From Ligustrum vulgare (lineage: Eukaryota; Streptophyta; Magnoliopsida; Lamiales; Oleaceae): a stretch of 64,000 nt of DNA. Below the pieces are notes generated by a model that worked only from the letters and a program-made list of their open reading frames with translations, was not told the origin of the DNA and did no database searches. The translations under genes and the position numbers were made by a program. Below are positions 34,341 through 48,570 of this stretch, one piece after another. Numbering within the stretch: the first letter of the stretch is position 1; each line of letters opens with the position of its first letter. Where the stretch lies: positions 33,555,362 to 33,619,361 of the forward strand of contig OY743170.1 in the NCBI GenBank assembly GCA_963555705.1. The letters run 5' to 3'.

Positions 34341-37300
34341 TGTTCACTGATAAGTGCTTTATTAGTATGTATTTAATTCACTTATTATCTTATTTTGTTA
34401 TTGGTTTGATCCTATTGAAGTATCGTTTAATGCACTTTCACTTATTGTGCTATGTAAGGTCAAAAAGAAGAAAAGAAATGAAACAGAACTAAATAAATAC
34501 AAAAAATCAAGAAGTGAGGTTCAAGGAGCTCCAAATCAATAATGGCATGTGGGAAGAAGATTAGATGCAAAAATTATGGTCAAAAAAGGTTTGGGGTGAA
34601 GTTGGAAATCAAAAACCCGCAAGGATTGTGATCATGAATTTTAGTTAGAGATTGAAGCTCAATTTTGTCATAGAATACTTTCGAATTTGGGAAGATCTAT
34701 TTCACAAATAATTGTAGATATTAGAGATTTCTTTCCAATGCAACTTGAATCACCGCAATCGGACTTGAGGAGAGAAAGTTATAACTAAAAAATCAAACAT
34801 AGGCGCTTCTCGGCAGAGATACACTTACGGTCGTAAATGACAAAGTTACGGCCGTAACTTCCAAATTCCGAAAATTTTCAGTAGCTCACTTACGGCCGTA
34901 AATGACAAAGTTACGGCCGTAACTTGCTCACCAAGAAATTTCCTTATCTGATTCATTGCATAATTTTGGTATATCTTGTGGGTAAAGTTAGGGCACAATT
35001 TTGGGAGTATTAAAGGAGCAAAATCACCACAAAAAGGAGGCTGGATATTGAGGAAAATTGAGAGCAAAATATAGAGCTTTCTTGGGAGATTTTCAGGTGC
35101 AAGAATATCAATAACAATGAAATTCATGAAGCGACTTGAAGAATCTACCACAATCATGCTAGGCTAAATTCCATATCTTGTTCAAAGGGGAAGTTGTGTT
35201 AACTCAATTATGTTATTTTCTTTTCATACAAATTAGTAGCGTGAGTTTATTCCTTTATTTCAATTGTTGGATTATTATGTTTTGAATGTTCAATTGAGTT
35301 TATTTGATTAATAGTTTAATTTGGCCAATTGGATTATTGATCTTTGGATTCATGAATATGTTATGTTTAGATTCTTGATCCATAATTATCATTGAATCTT
35401 TACTTTAGTAGCAAATAAATCTCGTACAGATTTAGTAATAATTCGACTTGGATTGATTAATTCGAGCTCGTGTAATTAACGATCCAATTCAATCTATTCT
35501 TCTAAATTTTCATACTAGTCGTGCATTAAATCCTAAGAGCTTGTTTAGGATTGTCCGTGGCTAGAATTGGTTCGAAGAACTTGTTTTGAATTAATACACA
35601 TAAGGAAGAATTTAGATAATCAGAGCTTGTTGATTATTTATGATTGATAATTGAATTGAGGATAGAAACACGTTACAAGGAAATGTATAACATTAATTGA
35701 CACAACCGAACCCGAGAACAAGATTTCTTCTCATATTATTTCTCTAGTCATATTTAATTGTTTATTTTTATGCATATTTTTTATTCAAGCAATTTCAAAC
35801 AACAAACCCCCCATTCCATTCTAATTGATCAAACAACTAAAATTAGTGTCCATTCCTCGTGGGATCGACTCTTACTTTCGCTACTATATTATTAATTAAT
35901 ATTTAGCGAGTAAGGAATTATTTATTACTTTGGTGCATTACGACATGCATCATTCACCGATATCTCGCGATGCGAAATATCCCCACAAGTGATGGGCCGT
36001 GAGAAGTAATAAAGTGGACTTTAGAGTCCGGATTATGGTCCCACGGAGACTGCTATTAATTACCGGAATATTTTAGTTCTAATCTTTATTTGAACAAACG
36101 AATTTTGTTCGAGAATTTATACTAAAACTAGAGAATTAAATTAAAGAATTAAATTTTGAGATTGCTTTTGTTTTAAAAATGATTGTAAGGTAGTTGGGAT
36201 TCACGAATTCACCTAGCCAATTAAATCAATTCCAATTCCAGGTTCTATTTTCTAAATATGTGTTCGATCGAATTCACTAATTCAAATTGAGATTCCTCTC
36301 TCGAGTTTAAATCAATCATACCTAAATAAGTCAACATTGTATCTCTACAGCAGGTCCGAATATTCCTTATATAGATGCATTACATATAAGAATTCACACA
36401 CGACCACAATAATAACAAGAGTATATCTCTATCTCTCGTTCAATTACTGGATTTATTACTTAGATCTATGTTATTAACTCACCTTTCGGATTATAAAAAT
36501 AACACATAAAATCATGAAAGAGTGGTCAGTTCATTCACACATTAAATGCAATAATAAATCAACACATGCATTGAAGCAATAAGACAAGGAATATGGAATT
36601 AAAATCATTAACTAGGCTACATCATTCATCTCAACATAGAATTTAGTTATACATCATGATTAAAGAACAAAAACAATAAAATAAAAAGTTCATTGAAAAC
36701 AAGAATAAAGGAAAGCATGCACCAAGTCTCAATTCTTCTGTTATCTTCAATTCACTCCCCTCTGCAATGCTTAATTCTCCAAAAAATTGATGTTGAATTC
36801 TCTATTGTGGCTCGTTCTATGGAGAGGCAAAGGTTCCGATCTCGTGTCTCCTAAGTTGTATTTATAGGTTAGGGAGAAAACCTAGGTCAAAAAGCCCAAA
36901 GCCTATTAAAAATCGCGAGAAAAATCTGATCTGTTGCCCAGTCGGATAAGCACGCGATCACGTGGGTAAAACCGTAAAACCCTAGCGTTCACGTGGAATA
37001 CATTAAAACTCTCGGGTTAAGATTTCAAGGCATTGCGCGATCATGCAGTAGACATATGGCGATCGCGTAATGTGAAATTTCCATCTTTTCACGATCGTGT
37101 AAGTTGGTCCCTGCCTTTTATTGCCGTCTTGATCCTTAACTTCTGATTGTTGCGATTTAATCCCTGAACTTTATATTCTTCTCGATTTGCCCGTTTAAAC
37201 TCTCAATTCCTTCAATTTGGACCTCCAACTTTTGATTCGTTCACTTTGGCACCATGTAGGTTTCCCGGTTGACTTCACAAACTACGAATTTCTCATTTTA

Positions 37301-37465
37301 GCTCTAATTTAGCATCAAATTGTGTCTTTTTCCCATTAATTGTTTCATTCTTCATCTTTCGGGATATTTTCTGAAAAGTAACTCAAATTTAATAGCAATT
37401 ATTTCAAAACGTCAAAAATATATTCTACTTTAGACATACAATAAGTGTATAAAATACACTTATCA
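34341..37465 (-). mobile_element. Solo LTR Y with target duplication gtcac, itself interrupted
   Basis: gtcac lies at 34336-34340 and 37466-37470. On minus the LTR starts TGATAAGTGTATTTTATACAC (37465) and ends GAGATATCGGTGAACA across the internal insertion. Without the insertion (34348-35952 plus one duplicate ttcac) it is about 1.5 kb. It contains several cgatcgcg/cgatcacg motifs at 36950-37100. Removing it rejoins the chromovirus protease frame. Confidence 0.88.
34348..35952 (+). mobile_element. Solo LTR X with target duplication ttcac, inside solo LTR Y
   Basis: ttcac lies at 34343-34347 and 35953-35957. The 1605-bp unit begins TGATAAGTGCTTTATTAG and ends GACATGCATCA. No internal domain or second LTR is present, so it is a solo LTR left by recombination. 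It contains four copies of ttacgg[ct]cgtaa at 34825-34922. Confidence 0.9.
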
Positions 37466-38224
37466 GTCACTATAGATTCCAATGTGGGAGGTAAGAAGAA
37501 CTTGTTCACTCACTCTTACTTCCCCATCATCATTTAACCTTTGCAATATATAAGGACTAGGATGCTTCAAAACCGGTAGCCCCAAGTTTTTAACTCTACT
37601 AGCACTCACCAAGTTAGTGTAACTCTCTCCATTTATAACAAGACTACATGGCTTATCACTCACTAGGCACCTAGTGTAGAAATTATCCTCCCCATGTTCC
37701 TCCATCTCATTAGTATGGGCCAAAGATTGTGGTGGCATAGCATTCACTTCCTTCACTACTTCTCTACTTTTACTCATCTCATGGAGTGATGAATTTTGCA
37801 TTCTTACACAATCAATATTTTCATCAACTCCATTTCTCCTATCATCTAACCACTCTCTTCTTTTCCTATTCGTACTCCCATTTTGTTCACCATCCACATC
37901 ATTTCTCAAAACATCCCCACATTTACCCCTAACTTCTTTCCTATTCTTCCTTCCCATTCTCCCATCATCCACCAAAACATCTCCACATTTATTCCTCATT
38001 CTTCTATTATCTTTTCCTTCTCCTCCATTACTAATTGATGTAATCTCCCCTTTTGTTGCTAACCTTTCTAACCCTCCCTCAATCTCCTCCATTTTCCTAG
38101 CCATGGTGATTGAAAAAGTTTGCAACAATTCCTTCAAGTCTTGAGTTCGAGTATTGGAATTTGACATGGTGTGCAAGTATGAAAGTATTCTCACAAGAAT
38201 ATTTTTCACTCGTATTTCACTCAA
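37466..38224 (-). pseudogene. Chromovirus-like gag start fused to protease
   Basis: A continuous minus frame starts with a gag-like N-terminus (from the Met at about 38167, with MARKMEEIEGGLERL). It runs through a charged linker rich in RNKCGDVL-type repeats and then directly into the protease region (FYTRCLVSDKPCSLVINGESYTN...). Retroviral-type aspartic proteases of this lineage have Asp-Ser/Thr/Gly-Gly at the active site; here the Asp position is Asn, so activity should be lost. Most of gag, including the zinc knuckle, is absent. The frame is cut by the solo LTR at 37465 and resumes on the far side at about 34335. Confidence 0.75.
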
Positions 38225-39027
38225 TTTAGGCTTTTACCTTCTAATGAGCTCACCACTCTTGCTTTTTTCCACTCAAAATCTCGTTTCTCAAGTTCTCTAA
38301 GGAAGATAATCAACTAAATCACAAAGTATAATTCTTGTGGAGTCAAAGAAATCACAAACAAGGAAGAATGAATTTATAACAAGTAGACACAATAACAAGT
38401 AGAATTTATGTGCTTGCTATATTCAAAATGAACAATATTTATGTGGGATAAGATGTTAGGAACACAATTCAACAATGGGATTGAATAACCACAAGTATTA
38501 GACAAGGCATAGATGTAAAACAATAAGTACAAGAGTGTAAATTTTCAATGAGGCAATTTAGCAAACACTTTATACTCAATCTTAAAGTGGCCTTCAATGT
38601 GGATAATGTGGATATATGAAAACCCCCCAACAACACAAATGGGGCAAGAAATGAATGATCAACAATTACCCAATGTATGGAGAAAGTGATATATGGAATA
38701 ACATGTTGATGACACTCTCAATCATGGGAATTGGTTAGTCCCAAGTAATTAGCAATATATGAGTATTGAACAACAACGCACTAATTGAGTATTCTCATGG
38801 AGGCAATTTTTCAAATACTTTGAGTACACAATTTGGAAAGTGTAGGTTTTTGTAGTGAAAGAAAAATGGAATTTCCCCAACAAACTCACAATCAATATAC
38901 TCAATACATGGAATCAACAAATACACATGGGCATATAAATTTTTCAATTTTTTTTTTTTTTTTGGATAACAACAAGAAGAAAGTAAATGATAGATTTAAT
39001 AAATTAGAGCCAAGCTCTAATACCAAA

Positions 39028-39777
39028 CGATGCGAATCCCCTTGGTATATTGACCAAGAATTCCTACAACTATTTTAATACCAACCCAAGAGAGCTAAAG
39101 TGGTAAATAAGGCGATAAAACACCTTAACCCAAGTTTAAATCTAACTCAAAACTCAAAGGTTAACAAAACTAGCCCAATGGGTATCAACTAAACAAATTT
39201 CAAGGTGGCGAAAATCAACAACAAACACAAGAATAATAATACTCAAGTAAGGTTGATTAATTTCCTAAGAGATTACAAGAGTAACAAAATGTTTACCTCA
39301 CCCATGGGGACTCTCTCTAGAGCTTCATCACGAACATCAAAGTTATCTAGGGTTTTGAATGAAAAGAGTATTTATTATAAAAATTGAAAGAAAAATAAGA
39401 AATCTAGGAAATTGCACAGAAACCCCTTTTTTTGAATTCAGAGTGTTTAAGTCGAGTTAACTGGTCGATCGAAATTATTTCTGCCAATCACATGGTCGAC
39501 CGAAATGGAAATTTCGGTCGACCAAGCCTCAGCCGAATGCAACTGAGGCTGCTTTCAAAATTCTCTGCAAACTTTCGGTCGACCGGAATGACTTTCGGTC
39601 GATCGAAATTGGTTGAATCCAATTTCTCCTTATTTTTTGCTCCAACTTGATTCTTGACTTGTTTTTCTTGACTTTAATTACTTGTTTAACCTCGAACCTT
39701 GAACCTCTTAGGGGTTGGATCTCGTCATGGATCTCACGGGCACACGCATCGAGATTTGACTTTCTCGGTTCTCATCA
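39028..39777 (-). repeat. Right (5') LTR of the chromovirus-like element
   Basis: 750 bp. It contains about five copies of a TTTCGGTCGAYCGAAA-like palindrome between 39463 and 39608, including a hairpin with 13-bp arms and a 4-nt loop at about 39494-39523. The Met-type primer-binding site follows two bases inside the element. Confidence 0.9.
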
Positions 39778-39782
39778 AACAC

Positions 39783-41468
39783 TTTCCTATTATGTTCAAA
39801 CTTTTTTAAATCCTTAGGACAAAATTAACCCCCCAACCCTCGCCATCTCCTATACATTCACTCCATCAATTTGTTTTGAATAATCTATAAAAGGGCAAAA
39901 AATGTCTTTCCCCCTCACATCTTTAATGTCATTGCTGAAACACACGCACAAGTTGTTGACAACAAGATCACACTTTGAGATTGTTTGAAAATGTGACTTT
40001 CATTGTGCCGCAAGTTTTTTCAACAACGTTTACATTCATCCTCATTTTCCTTTTTTTAATTTGTCCATCTAATGTTTGAACTCTGGTAAATAAGTCGACC
40101 TTGCTACCCCTAAGCACCAACCTTTTGAAGTCCGTTCGATGGAAATTTGAATACATATGTCGAACTCAAAATATGTGTTCAACATATGGAAACAAGTCAC
40201 CAACGACATTCTCAAGCCCTTTTTATCTATCCGACATAAATGTCACCCATACTGAATTCTCAATGTCCAAATCTTACCCTAGCAATTTCAAAAACCATGA
40301 CCCACTACTATTACTTTCGGATTCAATACTTGCGTATGCAATAGGAAATATACAATCGTTTCCATCTATGCCTACCGTCGACAGTAATTGACCACCAAAA
40401 TTCCCCTTCAAAAAACAGCCATCTATGCAAATAACTAGACGGCTTCCCGCTAAAAATCCTTTTTGCAAGCTTTGAAGCAAATATATATACCCTTAAACCA
40501 AACATATATCCCCTTCAACATGTACCAAGTGCTCTTAAATTGCGTTTTGAATTATAAAAACTCACATGAATTTTAAAAAAATTCCTAAAATTACATATAT
40601 TTTAGGAAAAAAAGTTAGTTTAGAAAAATGTCTAGCCCACACCTTGAGGATCCCAATCGATCCTACTCTGAGTCATTGATTGAGGAGGTTAATCGTAAGT
40701 TATGCCTCCTAGAATCAGGGTGGAGGACTTGATGATAAACCCAAAGTTTGGGTAACTTTCACTTGCAACAAGACACAAATCCAAAATTTCAAAATTTGAA
40801 CCCTGCACACTATTGCGCTGAGTCTTACCAGCCATCTCCTTTGCCACGGGTAAATGAGCCCTGAGGGCATAAAAAAAAAAAAGTTTAGATTTGACACTTG
40901 AAAGTTTTTTTTGCTATTAAAAGATTTTTCCACACTTTTTATGGAATTCAATCCATAACTTTTCAACCACTCTACAAAACTCAAAATTTTGCTAAAACTC
41001 TCAAGATCAGACTCTTAAAAAATCGTTTAGAATTGAATCAACCGTATATGATTTTATTAAAAAAATTCTCATTATTATAGAGATAAAATTCATCGATTCC
41101 ATCAATTTTCATTACACTATATGATCTAGATGCCTTGGGATACTTATGAATAATGAAAGAGAGAAACGACATATTTTTTCTTTCAATTTATACCTTCAAG
41201 CTCATATTAATACCAATATATGGAAATTTCATATTTCGAAAGTCAATTTAAGTGTTTTATTAATACCAGGTAATATGAAAATTCAATAATTATTAATTAG
41301 CATGATGTGGGATCCTTTGCTGATGGACATAAAATAACGTGAATCTTAGTCCCACAAATTAAGCAATAAAGATAAAAAAAACTGGTTACGTGTCAAAACA
41401 ACGACAAAATAAATGATTGGCACAAACTAAGTTCCAAAACTTAATACTAGAGAAGACATAGGCGCATT
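39783..41468. other. MULE-2 flank and spacer 3' of the eS26 gene
   Basis: 39783-40505 is the MULE-2 transposase remnant described separately. 40506-41468 is AT-rich sequence without recognised coding; a short plus-strand frame near 40637 has no family match. The last 60 bp are the 3' untranslated region of the eS26 gene. Confidence 0.6.
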
Positions 41469-44026
<2,558 letters not shown>

Positions 44027-44087
44027 CGTCGATCAATTTGAAGGTTTTTGCTCTCTGCACTAAGAGGAAATTCACAGTTCTGTCAGA

Positions 44088-44117
44088 ATTTATAGGAGGT
44101 TTATTCTGAAACCCTAG
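44088..44117 (-). promoter_or_regulatory. eS26 promoter: TATA box and telo-box
   Basis: On minus a TATAAAT box (44088-44094) lies about 60 bp upstream of the ATG. A telo-box (plus strand aaaccctag, 44109-44117) lies just upstream of it. Telo-boxes are a known hallmark of plant ribosomal protein and translation-factor promoters. Confidence 0.65.
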
Positions 44118-44206
44118 AGTCCATGGGGCTCGCACATCGAGTCGACGTCGGGGTTCCGAGTCATAGGGGTCCTTTTGTCTATTCGAGTCAAAAAATTGGA
44201 CTCTTA

Positions 44207-45086
44207 GGTGGCGTTCTGTTTGTATTTTATTTTGTATTTTCATTTTCGAAAATGTTTTGTGTTTTGTGTTTTCATTTTTGTTTTCAAATTTGCTGAAAAC
44301 GCGTTTGGTTTGTCATTTCTGAAAACTGTTTTTGAAAATGAAAAGTGAAAAACACGTTCTGTTTGAAATTTTGCAGAACACTATTTAAACTATTTTTAAT
44401 TAATTTGCTTGCAGAATACTACTAACTCCAACTCAAATTTCCTTTCACAATACACTAAAAATATGGTTACATGCAATACACTAATGTGAGCATTAATAGT
44501 CTATATTAACACAGCTTGGTCAGGTTCGAGACTTGAGAAAGCTCTACTTCTATTAAAATCCAGAAAATGCAAGTTCTTTCAAAACCACCAGAGTCCATTT
44601 ATCATTACATTTTTTGAAATATAACAACAAGAATTCTCATTTAATTTTTTTTTTTTTTTTTTTTTTTTTGTAATGTTGATATTGAATTGAATAAAACTTT
44701 ATTTAAACTAAGTTCCAATTTAGGATAATTCTTAAAAAAAAAAAAAAAAATATTTATTTAGGCTTAATTCCAAGTTAGGATAATTCTAAAAAAAATAATA
44801 AAAAAATAAAAACTTTATATTAAGCTTAGTTCTAAGTTAAGATAATTCTATAATAAAAAAAAAAAAAAAAAAAAAAATTCCCAAAACACGTTTTCCGCAT
44901 TTTGGACATTTTTGTCGAAATACACACAAAACGCCCAAAACGATGTTTCGAGCGTTTTTCGTTTTGTGTACAATTTTTTTTCTGTTTTCCAAAATGCGTT
45001 TTCGAAAATGGTAAAGAGAACGCGTTTTTAGGGTTTTCGAAAATAAAAACAGAAAACGGCCTCAAAACAGCAAAGAGAACATGGGA
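44207..45086. mobile_element. MITE-like element, GTTCTGTTTG family, copy 1
   Basis: Ends read inward GGTGGCGTTCTGTTTG and TCCCATGTTCTCTTTG, flanked by TTA (44204-44206 and 45087-45089). The interior shares many blocks with copy 2, including gctgaaaacgcgtt, gaaattttgcagaa, three tandem copies of a ctttattta..ttagttccaagttaggataattct unit with A runs, and cgaaatacacacaaaa. No coding. It lies between the divergent eS26 and GRF genes. Confidence 0.7.
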
Positions 45087-46023
45087 TTAGTATCTCGAAC
45101 CCACCCCAAAAACCTCCGAACACGAAACCATCCAAAGTAGCTTCCTTTTCACCGATTTATATCAAAATTTGAAATGGTTTTAACTGAATTGAATGTCTAG
45201 GGTTTAGATCTTTTGCATTTTGGGGCAGATGAAGCTTATGTAAACCTGTGCGACGAACCCGCCGTGCAGTTTCGTTGTGAGTCGAACTTGCCGTGCAGTT
45301 ACCGGTTTGAGATCTTGCAGATTCCGACGTCAAGGGCTTACGGTGGAGCAGAGTAGTGTGATTCTTGAACAAAATCATTTTCTCTGACAAAGCAAAGTAA
45401 GAACCCCACGATTTTGACACTGTAGCTCTCCATAAATCTGTGTATTATGCATTCATGTTGAATCTTATTATTTATGGCCTTAACATTATTATTTCTGAAG
45501 ATGTATGACTCATCAGTTGGATTCGACCTGCCATTTCATTGAATTTGTATGTTCTTGTGTTCTTGGCGGAAAAGAACCTGAAAATAAGTTTTATTTTGAT
45601 TCATTTGCTAGAGTTTGATTACATAGATCCGAATTGTTCTTGCATTTTTATACCGAACATTTAACATTGAAAATTATCAAAGGAGGACTGAATTTATGAT
45701 CTTTAAATGAGATGAGAATGCTTGATTTTGCTGTTTTTCAATTTCTGTTTGAAAAAATACAATGATACGATTGGTGACTTTTTTTCATTTGAGGCCAAAA
45801 TTATGTGAAGTTTGATACCTGGTGTTTTAGAGCATAGAGACCGTACTGATTTGTTGCTTGATTTGTCAATCCATTATTGCGGGCTGTGTACAACATTGTA
45901 AGTTGCCCAGGTCACAAAATTCATTTCGCTTGTTTAGTGCCTGATATGGTGAAATTGATCATGCTTCATTCTTTTGAATCTGTTAGATTGCTTTAATTCA
46001 TCATGCTTGTTTCAACTCTTCAG
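45087..46023 (+). other. Probable 5' leader and intron of the GRF-type gene
   Basis: A telo-box-like tagggttta lies near 45199, and a possible 5'-UTR exon ends at a GTAAGA donor near 45396. The stretch to the CAG acceptor at about 46023 is AT-rich and intron-like. No protein family was recognised here. Confidence 0.4.
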
Positions 46024-46398
46024 GAACTGGAAATGAGAGGCAAGAATTATAGGATATGTCATAGCATAGGCAAATGGGACACTGGTTAAATGATTGCCTG
46101 ACGAAGAGGTTTTGTCCATGGTGCGGATAGGGGATCATGCGATTGTTCGAGGTTGAGAGGATGACGAAAAATCGTGGAAGGCTATTCTATTCCTGCAACC
46201 AACCGAACTGACTTTTTTTCGAATGGTTGGATTCGTCCTCGAAATATGTGCGTGAAGTGAAAAAATGTGTAGAACAGGAGGTTGACGATCTCTCTCAGCT
46301 ACTCAAAACGTGTGCACGGATAACACACGAAGACGATGTGGAGATAGACGTGATAAGAATCCACAAAAATAACCCAAGTCGGAATGAGAAAGGGAAGG
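46024..46398 (+). pseudogene. Zinc-knuckle/GRF zinc-finger protein gene, broken and interrupted by a transposon
   Basis: From 46074 one frame reads GHWLNDCLTKRFCPWCG, stop, GIMRLFEVERMTKNRGRLFYSC, NQPN, stop, LFFEWLDSSSKYVREV and on to EDDVEIDVIRIHKNNPSRNEKG. The CPWCG..GRLFYSC..FFEWLD order matches the GRF zinc finger, and GHWxxDC just before it looks like the tail of a CCHC knuckle. GRF fingers bind single-stranded DNA in several plant nuclear proteins. Two in-frame stops (46125-46127, TAG, and 46212-46214, TGA) interrupt the finger. Element B is inserted at 46399; past it, at about 53134, the frame continues for about 15 codons to a TAG. Upstream exons were not found. Confidence 0.55.
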
Positions 46399-47640
46399 TG
46401 TAACACCCCAAGTTTCGAGGAGCGCGGGAACATCACTTTTCTAAATTCTTGAGTAAACTTTGTTGCGGAAAAATGATTAAATATTAAATATCGCATTTAT
46501 CGAATAAAAATTTAGCGATAATTCAAATGGAATAAGTATTTTCGTACAAATTTGTAAAAATGACAATTCTTGATAAAATGAAATAAGCATTTCAAAGTTC
46601 ACGACTTTTTTAAAAAAAAAATATCAATCTGTAATTTGCCGTCATTGCTCATCACTCGCCACCGTCTCCAAAATCTGCAAAATTGTTTAAAATAACGGGT
46701 TAAGCATTTCAAAATGAAATACTCAGTAGACTCATCGCCAATAATTAATCTACAAAATAATTGGACAAGAAATTATGCAAATAATGTAGTGACATTCTTT
46801 TCTTATTCATAGGCATCACATAGTGAACGTAAATGAACACATTCTTTTCTTTTCTTGGCTAGCAGATAAGTTATGTCCAGCATAACATAAATTCTTTATC
46901 TCAAAAAAGATATTCTTTTCTCATACAATTAAGCATAAAATCACACAAATCCACATAACACATGCAATTATAATATAAATCAATTAGTGGGGGCGAGTCT
47001 ACCTCAAATCCGACGAGTGCAAAGTTGAGCGGGAAACGATGTAAATCCTTTAAATCTCCGTACGCTTCATCTAGCCCATAAGTTACATTAGTCTTTTGAA
47101 ATTTATAGTTTAAAATGATAATTTACAATTTGAGGACTGAAATTGATGATTTGAAAGTTGAGGGACTAAAATGAGTACATTTCAAACTTGAGGGACTAAA
47201 ATGTAAATTTTTCAAAAACTTAAGTTGAAACTCAAAAACGAAGTATTTAATTATATGGCTGAAATAATAGATTTTAAAAATGAAAGGGCTGATTAAAACT
47301 TATTTAAAAACTTAAGAGACTGTTCTTTTAAAATATAATAAGACTAGGGACTGAATAGAAACCTTTTAAAACTAAAGGGCGGAATTAAAACATTTTAAAA
47401 CTTGAGATTAAAGATAAATATTTTAAAACTAAAGGATTGAGATAACTTAATTTAAGAGTAGGGGCTGAAATAAGGCATTTCGAAAATAAGTAAGATTTTA
47501 AAAATGCTAGGGCTCAATTAACTCATTTCAAAAGTGTAGACATTAAATTAAATGACTTCTAAAACAAAAGGGGCTGAAATAGACACATTTCAAAGTTTGG
47601 GGCTTAAAAGATTAAATTCTCAACATTTAAAATATAACAC

Positions 47641-47659
47641 TTATATATATAAATATAAC

Positions 47660-47745
<86 letters not shown>
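47641..47745 (+). promoter_or_regulatory. Putative LTR core promoter in copy B: TATA box plus 83-bp (CT)n
   Basis: TATATATATAAATATA (47643-47658) is followed by a pure CT dinucleotide tract to 47745, then the GC-rich leader. Copy A has the same order with a much shorter CT tract. Confidence 0.55.
47663..47745. repeat. (CT)n microsatellite, about 41 units, uninterrupted
   Basis: An uninterrupted CT run. It creates artefactual Arg-Glu and Leu-Ser open frames on both strands. Absence of interruptions suggests recent expansion. Confidence 0.97.
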
Positions 47746-47746
<1 letters not shown>

Positions 47747-48570
47747 ATTAGCGTGAAAAAGGGAGGAGAGGCGAGAGGGGGCTGCAACGGGTTCGCCCCT
47801 CTTGCGGGGTCCGGTTGTAGCCGGAAGGCCGGCGATGACACCGCCGTCCTTTGGTGGCGTGGAGCATGGGTGAAAGTGAGAAGTATTGTGGTGGTTTTTG
47901 GTGCGGCTTCGGCATAAGGAGTGCAGGGCCTGGAGGTTGCGATTTGGGAGTTTCGCCGGTGGAAATCCGGCCAGAAATGGGTCGAGGTAAGTTATGGCCT
48001 AACTTGAATCTTTGGTTTTGGGTTTGATTTGGGGGGACCATGATTGTGGCTTTTGGGCAGTGGTGGTCCCGGCGGTTTGGTGCTTGCGGGTTGTGTGGTG
48101 ACGATGGTGAAAGGGTATTTAATTCCTTTGGTTTGGGTTGATTTGAATTCGGGCAATGGTAGTTCCGGCAGTTTTGAAGTGATTGGTGGTTGATTCTTGC
48201 TTGAGCGGTGGCTCGGTGGTGATGTGATTTTGGTTGGTGTTTTCAAATTGGAAATTGTCTCAGTCATGGTGAGTGGAGGTTTCGACAATGGTGTGCATTG
48301 TTAATGGTTCGAGTGGGTTATGGGGGTGGCGGCTTGGCAATGTGGTAGTGGCGCTGTGGTTGTGAAAATGGTCGATGTTCGGTCGTGGTTATGGGAAATG
48401 GTGGTTTGAATTGTGCAGGTCGATGGTGGTTGGTTTGATCGAATGCAGCGGCTTGATGATGGAGATGGTTGGTTTGGACGATGGAGGTGGTTGGTGTGTT
48501 CTGAATTGTGGCAGTAGGCAGGGGAGGTTGCGATGGAGGTGCAGTGTAGCCGTCCGAATAGGGTTGCAGG

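Larger units (their letters stand above)
21119..39777 (-). mobile_element. Ty3/gypsy chromovirus-like element with nested insertions, RT-less
   Basis: Long terminal repeats lie at 21119-21801 and 39028-39777 in the same orientation. A primer-binding site matches initiator-Met tRNA with one mismatch next to the right LTR (39014-39025, minus), and a purine tract lies inside the left LTR (21802-21815, minus caagagggagggga). The element is therefore in minus orientation. Flanks gacac (21114-21118) and aacac (39778-39782) match 4 of 5. Internal coding is reduced to a gag start, protease, the end of RNase H and integrase fragments. Two other insertions (23427-33809 and 34341-37465) sit inside. It interrupts the MULE-2 transposase. 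Confidence 0.88.
20640..40505 (-). pseudogene. MULE-2 transposase remnant split by an 18.7-kb retrotransposon nest
   Basis: On minus, 40505-39960 reads as the MULE core: VICIDGCFLKGNFGGQLL (first Asp), GIDGNDCIFPIAYA, then FMSDR (second Asp) followed by a stop, and VRHMYSNFH. After the nested insertion (21119-39777), 21081-20782 continues with the SWIM zinc finger (CACRNWEFTGIPCYKIGSI; the final Cys-x-His reads Cys-Tyr-Lys, so a ligand His is changed). The zinc knuckle near 20710-20650 reads CSICRQKGH but lacks the last Cys. Stops and frameshifts (for example near 40230 and 40490) show it was already decayed or has decayed since. It belongs to a different MULE clade from MULE-1, as shown by the CIDGCFLKG-type core. 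Confidence 0.8.

Noticed and set aside
47641..47841. Arg-Glu/Leu-Ser dipeptide-repeat frames
   Set aside because: Produced by the (CT)n microsatellite; no protein outside it.
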